From assembly GCA_024760905.1 (NCBI GenBank), contig CM045729.1, positions 51,512,080 through 51,576,079 of the forward strand: a DNA stretch of 64,000 nucleotides. The letters are read 5' to 3'. The first letter of the stretch is position 1, and every line of letters begins with the position of its first letter. The translations under genes and the position numbers were made by a program. Shown in pieces: positions 55,396 through 64,000 of the stretch. Origin of the DNA: Plotosus lineatus. Taxonomy: Eukaryota; Chordata; Actinopteri; Siluriformes; Plotosidae. The notes beneath the pieces are model-generated. The model had not been told where the DNA came from, did no database searches, and saw only the letters and a program-made list of their open reading frames with translations.

Positions 55396-56211
55396 TATTT
55401 AACAATCGATTCGAAATTTAACTGAGAGCCAGTGCAATGTAAATAAGAATGGGGTTATATGCTCATGTCTCTAGTTCCGGTAAGGACTCTTGCTGCTGCA
55501 TTCTGGACTACCTAGAGTTTGTTTATGCACCGATTAGAACAACCAGACAGTAACACATTACAACTATCTAATCTCGAGGTAACAAAAGCATGAACAAGTT
55601 TTTCTGCATCGTGCACTGACATCATATTTCTTATTTTAGCAATATTCCTTAGATGAAAGAAGGCTACATGAGTAGTATTATCTACATGAGCTTCAAAAGA
55701 AAGAACAGCGTTAATAATCACTCCAAGGTCCTTTACTGATACACATGATGAGACTAAAATACCATCCAAACTTACTACAGAATCGGAAACCTTATTTCTA
55801 GCTCCCTGAGATCTGAGAACAAGTACTTCTGTCTTATCAGAGTTTAAAAGGAGGAAATTAGTCAGCATCCAGTGTTTAATGATTTTTACACATTTTTTTT
55901 ACTTTATTAAGTTGATGTCTCCCATCTGGTTTTGCTGAAATATATAACTGTGTGTCATCATCATAAAACTGAAAGCTAATACCATGATCACAAATGATAT
56001 TACCCAAAGGGAGCATGTATAGAGAGAATAGCAACAGGCCTAGGACAGAACCTTGTGGATCACCAAACTTAACATTAGAACGTACATTGCAATAATTGTT
56101 TACATCAAATAAACCAAGATTTTAACAGTTAAATAAGCCGCCGTTCCCTTAACTCCAACAACATTTTCTTATCTGTCAAGTAGAATCATGTGATCAATAG
56201 TGTCAAAGGCT

Positions 56212-59200
56212 ATGGGTGGCGGGGTGGAAAAATCTTCCACCAACAGGAGAAGTAAGGCGCCTCCTTCCCTCCGCTAGCCTGTGGGAGATCCTTGGGCAAG
56301 ATCGAGTACCCACTTAGCCCCCCATGCCAGGGTTTCGGTGAAGTCATGGAGATTGCATGGCACGAGTTTTTCCTGTTGCCTTGCGGGTCGGCCTTGGATG
56401 GCTAAGGTTAAGGGAGTAAACCCCGACAGAAAATCCAGAGTGGAGCCCCGTAGGTGGTTAGAAGGCATATCTCGTCCCTTTCTGGCAACTCCTGCACCCT
56501 CGATGAGTCTCCAACTGTCTTGACTCTGTCTTGCCGTGGGGTCAGGCTCATCAGGACGAGAGAGTGAGGCTGGTGCTGCGCAAGCCTCCTTCACTTTAAT
56601 CCAAGTTCAGCGCAAGTCATGGCAAGACCACCATGGACAACCCTTTACCTCAAAGTCCTGTGGCGATGGGGGAGTGGTGAAGTAGCAGGTGCGGAATCAC
56701 TGGAAGCTGTAGCTGCAATCCTGCACACAGGTGGTTCAGGCCATAGGGTCGTTTTTCTCTGATCGGGACAGCAGGGAAGTTCAGCAGCCCCTGAGCGACC
56801 AGGCAGCCCTATTTAGGATAGCTCTGCCTGCCTCTGTAGTCTGAGGACAGAGCTAGAAAAGGTGCTCTAAACATAGCCTGTTCCACAGCCACCTGGCCAG
56901 CATACCGCGGCTGGTGGGTTCCCATCTTGTGGTCAAAATCACAAGAAAATATTCAAGAAAATATTCAAGCTCACCCTTGCGTCATGGAACGTTAGAACTC
57001 TTCTCGACTCAACCACCTGTAAGTCAGGGAGACCAGAAAGACGTACAGCCCTCGTAGCCAGAGAACTCGCCCGCTACAACGTCGACATCGCTGCCCTCAG
57101 CGAAACACGCTTTCCCGACAAAGGCCAGCTCAGTGAGATTGGAGGTGGCTAGACCTTCTTTTGGAGCGGCCGCAGCAATGAAGAGCGACGTGAGGCTGAT
57201 GTCGGCTTTGCGATGAAAGACCATCTTGTACGAAAACTTGATTGTATACAAGAAGGCCTCAACAATCGCCTCATGAAACTCAAGTTCCCCCTGGGCAGGG
57301 GGAGATCCGCTACCCTCATTAGCGCCCACGCTCCCACCATGACAAACTCGGAAGACGCTAAGGAGGAGTTCTATGAAGAACTGGATGCATTCATCTCCAT
57401 TGTTCCGTAGGCGGACAAGCTCCTACTCCTTGGCGACTTTAACACTCGTGTAGGTCAAGACCACCAGGCATGAGAAGGAGTCCTCGGACCCCATGGACTA
57501 GGGAAATGCAACAGTAACAGTCTCCTCCTGTTTAGAACGTGCGCCACCCATGGCTTAGTCATCACTAACACCATGTTCCGCCTTCCAACTCATAACAAAA
57601 CGTCGTGGATGCACCCTCGATCTAAGCATTGACATCTCATTGACTACATTATTGTCAGAGCACAGGACAGGCGGGATGTGCGTGTGACTAAGACAATATG
57701 TGTGGTGCTGACTGTTGGACAGACCATCGTCTCATCATTTCTAAAACCAATTTGCATATTCAGCCCAAAGAGAAGACCACAAGGCCAGACAGTTGTGAAG
57801 AAGCTCAACGTCAACAAGCTCAAGCTTCCTTACGTTCAAGAAGAACTGCTGACTGAGGCTACCGGAAACGACTGGGACTCTCTGAAGACATCTGTTCATT
57901 CTGCTGCCCTACAGGTGCTCGGACAAGCTACCAGGAACCACCAGGACTGGTTTGATGAAAATGATGTCAATATCAGAGCCCTGCTGGAAGAAAAATGCCA
58001 ACTCTTCAGAGCTCATCAGTGATCCCAACTCGGTCTTGAAGAAAGATGCCTACGTCAGTAAGCGCAGACAGGTTCAGATAAATCTCCGCGCTATGCACGA
58101 CACATGGCTAAGTAACAAAGCCGACGAGATTCAAGGCTTTGCAGATAGACGCAACACGAAACGCTTCTACGATTCGCTCAGGTGTGTATTCGGACCACCA
58201 ACATCAGGCAGCTCCAATTTACTGAGCGCGGACGGAGCAACACTCATCACCGACAAAAGCAAGATCGTAGAGAGATGGGCAGAACACTTCAACGGCGTTC
58301 TAAATCGTCCGTCGTCCATCAATGACAAAGCCGTTCAACGCCTTCCCCAGGTGGACATAAACCCAGACTTGAACATAACTCCATCGGAGGACGAGGTTGC
58401 CAAGGCAATCAAGCAGATGTCGACTGGGAAAGCCCCCGGTTCTGATGCCATCCCTGCTGAAGTTTTCAAGTCAGGCAGCCCTTCTCTCCTACACAAACTA
58501 ACAGCGCTATTTTCAATCGTGTTGGGAAAGTGAGACCCTCCCGCAAGATTTTAAAGATGCCACAATCGTTCACATCTACAAGACAAAGGGCAACAAGCGA
58601 TCGTGTGACAACCACAGAGGGATATCACTTCTCTCTTTCGCCGGTAAGATCTTTGCCCGAGTGCTCCTCAATCGTCTCCTGAAACATCTCGAGCTGATTG
58701 GATCTCCCTGAGAGCCAACGCAGATTCCGCGGAGGTCGAGGGACTATTGATATGATCTTTGCTGCCCGTCAGATCCAGGAGAAAAGTGTGGAACAAAGTC
58801 AAGATCTCTATATTACTTTCGTAGATCTAACAAAAGCCTTCGACACTGTGAGCAGAGAGGGACTGTGGAAGATCATGTTGAAGTTTGGCTGCCCGGACAG
58901 GTTCGTGAAGATTGTCAGACAATTTCACGACGGGATGATGGCCCGTGTTCTTGACGATGGAAACGCCTTCGATCCATTTCAGGTGTCAAATGGAGTGAAA
59001 CAAGCCTGTGTCCTTGCCCCGACACTGTTCAGTTTGATGTTTTCGGCAATACTGACCGATGCCTTTCGGGAGACTCCCCTCGGCATCCCCATCAAGTACA
59101 GGTGTGACAGAAAGCTGTTCAACCTCCGACGTCTGCAGGCCGTCACTAAAGTCAAAGAGACTGTGATTCGTGATCTGCTCTTTGCTGATGACTGTGCTCT

Positions 59201-60166
59201 CAGTGCCATCAATGAGCAAGAAATGCAACAGGAAATGAACGCATTCTCGTCTGCCTGCGACAACTTCGGCCTCACCATCAGCATCAAGAAGACTAAAGTG
59301 ATGTATCAGCCCGCCCCAGGAAAACCATATCAGGAACCAAACATCACAGTGAAGGGACAGTGACTTCAAGATGTGGAAAACTTCACCTACCTCGGCAGCA
59401 CTCTCTCTCGCTATGCCAACATCGATGCTGAAGTCAGCAACCGAATTGCGAAGGCAAGCAGCGCTTTTGGGAGATTGAAGAAGTTAGTCTGGGAACGAAG
59501 AGGCATCTCACAATACACCAAGATCAAAGTGTACAGAGCAGTCGTCTTAACTACACTTCTTTATGGCTGTGAATCTTGGACCATCTATAAAAGACATGAG
59601 AAACTTCTCCAGCAGTTCCATCTCCGTTGTCGCCGAAACATCTATAATATCCGCTGGCAAGATAGGATCACAAACACTGAGGCTCTGGAGAGAGCAGACC
59701 TCCCCAGCGTTATCACCATTATGCGCAACGCTCAGACACGATGGGCAGGACACGTCTGCCGTATGTCAGACTCCAGGATACCCAAGCAGTTACTGTACGG
59801 TGAACTCAGTCGTGGTAGCAGGAAAGTAGGAGGCCAGCGCAAACACTATAAAGACTCCATCAAAGCATACCTGAAGGACTTCAACATCAACGTTGCAATG
59901 TGGGAAACCGCAGCATTTGACAGACCGGCTTGGCATCCACTCAGAGAATAAACGTTCGAACGCAGCCAAAGATAAACGTCAAACACGCAAGGCTCGAGCT
60001 GACCAATCTACCAACACGACCCCCTCTCACTGGTGTCCCACTTCTGGGAGGGGTTTCCACACCCGTATTGGCCTTACAAGCCACTTGCGGACACATCACC
60101 CCGTCTCTTAGACACTGTGTTGTTTGTGTTGCTATGGTTATACTCGATATCGAGTCGACGAACATC
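56212..60166 (+). mobile_element. Complete non-LTR LINE with 13-bp target duplication
   Basis: A 3.95-kb LINE in the sense orientation of PDE11A. AGTGTCAAAGGCT flanks it at 56199-56211 and 60167-60179, and L2 sequence reads straight across once it is removed. A GC-rich 5' leader of about 750 bases precedes pol. Its GC content and codon choice differ sharply from the surroundings. The clade is not assigned; by layout it is an apurinic-endonuclease LINE. Confidence 0.9.
56966..60111 (+). pseudogene. Endonuclease/reverse transcriptase of the 56-60 kb LINE, with C-terminal zinc-finger-like end
   Basis: The endonuclease starts LTLASWNVRTLL, with IAALSETRF, SAHAPTMTN and LLGDFNTRVG. The reverse transcriptase has STGKAPGSDAIPAEVFKSG, NHRGISLLSFAGKI, FVDLTKAFDTVSREGLWKI, GVKQACVLAPTLFSLMF and catalytic LLFADDCAL. 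After YGCESWTIYKRH and RWAGHVCRMSDSRIPKQLL comes [20 protein letters not shown] with RTHH, a C2H2-like end in which the second Cys is Ser. Stops (57150, 57407, 57471, 57628, 59361) and frameshifts near 58020, 58525, 58700 and 59945 inactivate it. Confidence 0.85.
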
Positions 60167-61334
60167 AGTGTCAAAGGCTGCACTAAGGTCCAGTAACACA
60201 AGTAGGGAGACACAGCAGTGGTCGGAAGCCATCAGTAGGTAATTTACCACTTTAACGAGCATTGTCTTTGTGCTATGATGAGGCCTAAAACCTGACTGAT
60301 ATATTTTGTGAATGTTATTCCTACAAAGATATGAACATACCTGTTGCACTAAGATTTCTAAAATCTTAGAGATAAAAGGTAGGTTTGATATTGGTCTGTA
60401 GTTGGACAGTTGATATGGGTCGAGATCGGGTTTTATTATCAGAAGTTTGATAACTGCTTGCTTAAAGGATTTAAGTATATGACCAGTACAAAGGGATGAA
60501 TTCATTACATTTAATAAAGGGTTGATCATGTCTGATAATAGATGTTTAAAGAACTATGTAGGTACTGTACTGGATCAAGTACACTGGTAGATGATTTTGA
60601 TGAGAAAATTAATGAGACTAGTTCTGTCTTTGAATGGGGCTAAAACACTCAAGTTGAGGATCTGCTGGTGTTATGTTATTATTTTACTGTTTTAGTTTTT
60701 GACATACCTGTCTCTAAGTTTAGGGAATCCATTTTTTGCCTGATATTTTCAATTTTAACATTAAAAAAGTTCATAAAATCGTCATTGCCATAAATTGATA
60801 GTTTACACATTTTGTTCATGGTCTTATTCCCGGTTAATTATGCAACAATAATAAATAAGTATTTTTGGATTATATTTGTTATTTTCTATTAGATTAGAAG
60901 ACTATACTGCTCTAGCAGCACTAAGATATTTTGTGTAATTAAGGAGACTCTCCTTCTATTCCAATTGGAAAAGCAATAAGTTAGTTTCCTGCCATTTTCG
61001 TTATGTTTGTGGGTTTTCTGTTTTAGTGTGCATGTTTCATCATTAGACCATGGGGCTAATTTTTTTTTTTTATCTCTGGTTACTTTTCTTTTAAGAGGCA
61101 TTACATTATGAAGTGCATGGCATAAATTTGACTCAAAGCACTCGGTGACTTGATCGAGTTCTGTGGGGTCTGATGATGATCCAATCATAGTTGATAATTC
61201 TGGAAGACTATTAATGAAACTCTGTACAGTCGTTAATGTAAAAGTACGCTTAATGTGACAACGTGGCGATGTGTAAATATTAGAGCTAAGATGTAATATA
61301 AGCAAAATAAGACAATGATCTGAAATACTTTCTG

Positions 61335-63184
61335 ACAGTGTAACTCATCTCATCTCATCTCATCTCATGCCATCTCATGCCATCTTCCACTTATTCCGGG
61401 GTCGGGTCGCAGGGGCAGCAGCCTAAGCAAAGAGGTCCAGACGTCCCTCTCCCCAGCCACTTCCTCCAACTCTTCCGAGGGGACCCTGAGCCATTCCCAG
61501 ACAAGCCGAGAGACATAGTCTCTCCAGTGTGATCTAGGTCGACCACGGGTCTTTTCCCGGTTGCACATGTCCAAAACAGCACACCAGGGAAGCGTTCGGG
61601 AGGCATCCTGACCAGATGCTCAAGCCACCTCAACTGGCCCCTCTCAATGCGGAGGAGCAGCGGCTCTACGCTGAGCTCTCCCTGGATGGTTGCGCTTCTC
61701 ACCTTATGTCTAAGGGAGAGCCCCGCCACCCAGCGAAGGAAGCTGATTTTTGACACTTGTATTCCCGATATTGTTCTTTTGGTCACTTCCCAAAGCTCTT
61801 GACTATAGGTGAGGGTTGGAACATAGATTGACTGGTAAATTGAGAGCTTTGCCTTGTGGCTAAGCTCCCTCTTCACCACGACGGACTGGTCCAGGCTCTG
61901 CTTTACAGCAGAGGTTGCAGTGATATGTCTGTCGATCCTCTGCTCCATCCTTCCCTCATTCGTGAACAAGACCCCAAGATACTTAAACTCCTCCACTTGG
62001 GGCAGGACCACATTACCCCTTGTCTGACTGAGAACCATGGCCCTGGACTTGGAGGTGCTGATTTTTATCCTGGCCACTTTGCACTCGCCTGTGCATTGCT
62101 CCAATAAGAGCTGGAGATCCCAGCCCGATGAAGCCAAAAGGACAACGTCATCTGCAAAAAGCAGAGACGAGATCTCATGGCCACCAAACCAGAACCCATC
62201 AACACTTCTGCTGTGCCTAGAAATTCTGTCCATAAAAATTATGAACAGAATCGGTGACAAAGGACAGCCTTGGCGGACTCCAACCATCACCGGAAATTAA
62301 TTCGATCTGTTGTTCCCAATTATGGACCATACTCTGGTTCCAGTGATACAGCGATTGAATGACCCATCGCAACAGGTCCAAAATGCCGTACTCCTGGAGC
62401 ACGCCCAACAGGATAGCCCAAAGGACACGGTCGAAAGCCTTCTCCAAATCCACAAAACACATGTGGACAGGTTAGGCAAACTCCCATGCCCCCTCCAAGA
62501 TCATGTGGAGTGTATAGAGTTGGTAAACAGTGCACGGCCAGAATGAAAACCACATTGTTCCTCCTGAATCCAAGGTTCAACTATCGGTCGGATCCTCCTC
62601 TCCAGTACCCCTGCCTAGACTTTCCCGGGTAGGCTGAGGGGTGTGATTCCACAATAGTTGGAACACACCTTCCTGTCTCCCTTTTTAAAAAGGGGGACTA
62701 CCACCCCGGTCTGCCAATCCAGAGGTACAGCCCCCGATGACCGTGTGATGTTGCAGAGACTTGTCAACCAAGACAGTCCTATAGCATCCAGAGCCCTAAG
62801 ATATTCAGGGCAGATCTCATCCACCCCCAGAGCCCGACCACTCAGGAGCTTTTTGACTACCTCAGTGACCTCAGCTCCAGTGATGGGCATACCCCCACCC
62901 AAACCCCCAGGGTCTTCCTCCGACACGGAGAGCGTGTTGGTGGGATTGAGGAGGTCTTCAAAGTATTCCTTCCACCTACCGACTACATCCCCAGTGGAGA
63001 TGAGCAGCTCCCTACTTCCACGCCTGAGATTTTGCATCGGCGAAAGCTTTGGCTGCAGCACGTTTGGCCTGCCGATACCTGTCTGCTGCCTCCTTTTTCA
63101 GCTGGAAATCCCCGTTCACCACAGGTCCACCATCAGGGTTGGGGGTTACCGCCACCCCCGTGGTGGGGACTGTGGAACTGTGAC
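61335..63184 (-). mobile_element. Rex3 retrotransposon, 5' truncated
   Basis: Identified by sequence I associate with the standard Rex3 survey-primer sites: CGGTGACAAAGGACAGCCTT at 62253-62272 and CCACCCCGGTCTGCCA near 62702-62717. Minus-strand reverse transcriptase: GVRQGCPLSPILFIIFMDRI, SSLLFADDVVLLASSGWD and VEEFKYLGVLFTNEGRMEQR, then LSIYQSIYVPTLTYSQELWE. Upstream pieces include LLNPTNTLSVSEEDPGG and VVPLFKKGDRKVCSNYCGIT. The tail is a GATGA repeat (61338-61380). It is inserted in the L2 element and has several frame breaks; the endonuclease is missing. Confidence 0.88.
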
Positions 63185-63480
63185 TATATTTTCAATATTT
63201 CATCTAAAGGTTAGTATAAAATCGAGAGTGTGGCCAGCTTTATGAATGGGTCCTATTACATTCTGACTTACCCCAACTGAATCTAGGATGCATACAAACT
63301 CTGTTCTTAAAGGGTCCTCTGGGTTATCGAAATGAATATTGGAGTCACCAATAGCATTTGATGCTAAAAACAAACCTGAACTGGAGACTTGTGGATAGTC
63401 ACAGGATGTTGTTGATTCCCTCTGCATCCTTATTTGAAGTGAAGAGTTGGCGTTTGGAATAAAACAAAGTTTAAATAAAA

Positions 63481-64000
63481 TACGTAACTGAAACTACCTC
63501 AAGTGAAAAGAAAAGTGAAAATTAATTTCCTAAAACCGGAGGAGAAATGGCTAGTTTAATCCGCCAACGAGCAGTTGACACAGCCACAACAAAGCTCAAG
63601 TGTTGTTTTTAAAAGTACTTTAGCGCTTGTTAAAAAAACAGACGTCATCTGAGGTAATCATGACCATAAAGTGAATTTGGCAAATGTGACATTTTTCATG
63701 TTACACCAGGTGTAGCTGTACAGGCAGTCTCAAAACAGCAAGTCTATCAACATTAGTGATACATCTGGGTTACATACAAACAATGATTAACCATCATAGC
63801 AACATAACCGAACAGAGATTACAACAGCAGCTTTATGGCTGATTCATTAGTGCGGTAAGCATGAACATATATCATTAGAGCAGTACATGTGGGGCTGTAT
63901 CGTCAGAGCTACAGCTCTATATTCCTTTCCTTAGAGCAGCAGGTCTGGATCTGTATGTTTAGATCAGTTGTATTTGTTATATATTGAATCTACGTGGATC
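63481..64000. other. Intron 7 sequence at the window edge
   Basis: No exon or repeat family is recognised. The L2 element may extend somewhat into it, but no conserved endonuclease motif was seen. Confidence 0.4.

Larger units (their letters stand above)
54090..63480 (-). mobile_element. L2-type LINE, decayed, broken by three insertions
   Basis: Minus-strand pieces appear in correct order from right to left. Endonuclease end (63427-63200): SNIHFDNPEDPLRTEFVCIL and HKAGHTLDFILTF. Linker (61305-60889). Reverse transcriptase: [18 protein letters not shown] and SGFRPHHST (60529-60180), then [20 protein letters not shown] and [11 protein letters not shown] (about 56070-55920), DKTEVLVLRS and FVTSRLDSCNVLLSG (55868-55512). 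C-terminal part: YKALIGLAPHLRELL near 54390-54340. The FYDDD motif replaces the usual YADD. Insertions at 54399-55395, 56212-60166 and about 61335-63184 explain the gaps. Confidence 0.85.

Noticed and set aside
62658..63245. A 195-codon plus-strand frame
   Set aside because: Antisense of the Rex3 element on the minus strand.

Overview
This is vertebrate genomic DNA, almost certainly from a teleost. It has spliced genes with GT-AG introns, large introns, many microsatellites and a dense load of fish-type retrotransposons and DNA transposons. The repeat mixture (V-SINEs of HE1/DANA type, Rex3, RTE-like LINEs, Tc1-like and Tigger-like elements) fits an ostariophysan such as a catfish, but that narrower placement is a guess from repeat style.

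Only two host genes are supported. At the left edge, on the minus strand, are the first two coding exons of RBM45 (705-436 and 240-118), encoding RRM1 and the start of RRM2; the rest lies beyond base 1. From 2925 rightward on the plus strand is PDE11A, the dual cAMP/cGMP phosphodiesterase. Seven coding exons are present (2925-3695, 7685-7843, 42747-42836, 44870-45010, 45986-46050, 48577-48709, 52421-52496). They give 478 codons plus one base: the regulatory N-terminus, all of GAF-A and much of GAF-B. The catalytic domain lies beyond the window. The two genes are head to head, which from memory is also the human 2q31 arrangement. A perfect CRE (TGACGTCA, 2470-2477) lies between them on the PDE11A side.

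Everything else is intron or intergenic sequence, mostly mobile elements. Intron 1 (3.7-7.7 kb) holds SINEs, a 5S rRNA-like pseudogene and a Tigger-like MITE. The 34.9-kb intron 2 holds two Ty3/Gypsy pol remnants, two near full-length antisense copies of one RTE-like LINE (14.5-17.6 and 34.0-37.1 kb), two inverted copies of a composite DNA transposon (21.9-23.2 and 38.2-39.7 kb), a Tigger-like element with an internal higher-order repeat (23.4-24.7 kb), a Tc1-like transposon broken by a MITE (40.0-41.4 kb) and some 25 SINEs. Introns 3-6 hold another Tc1-like relic, a Tigger-like element (49.0-49.8 kb) and long TG/CA microsatellites around exons 4 and 5. Intron 7 holds an L2 LINE (about 54.1-63.5 kb, minus) broken by three later insertions: a Tigger-like element, a 3.95-kb LINE with a 13-bp target duplication, and a truncated Rex3.

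I see no new multigene system. The observations most worth checking are regulatory and architectural: the CRE and CRE-like clusters at a cyclic-nucleotide phosphodiesterase gene, a (TG)n tract replacing the polypyrimidine tract of PDE11A exon 4 with a complementary (CA)n after exon 5, the long/short higher-order repeat inside a Tigger-like element, and the nested transposon layers with readable target duplications.
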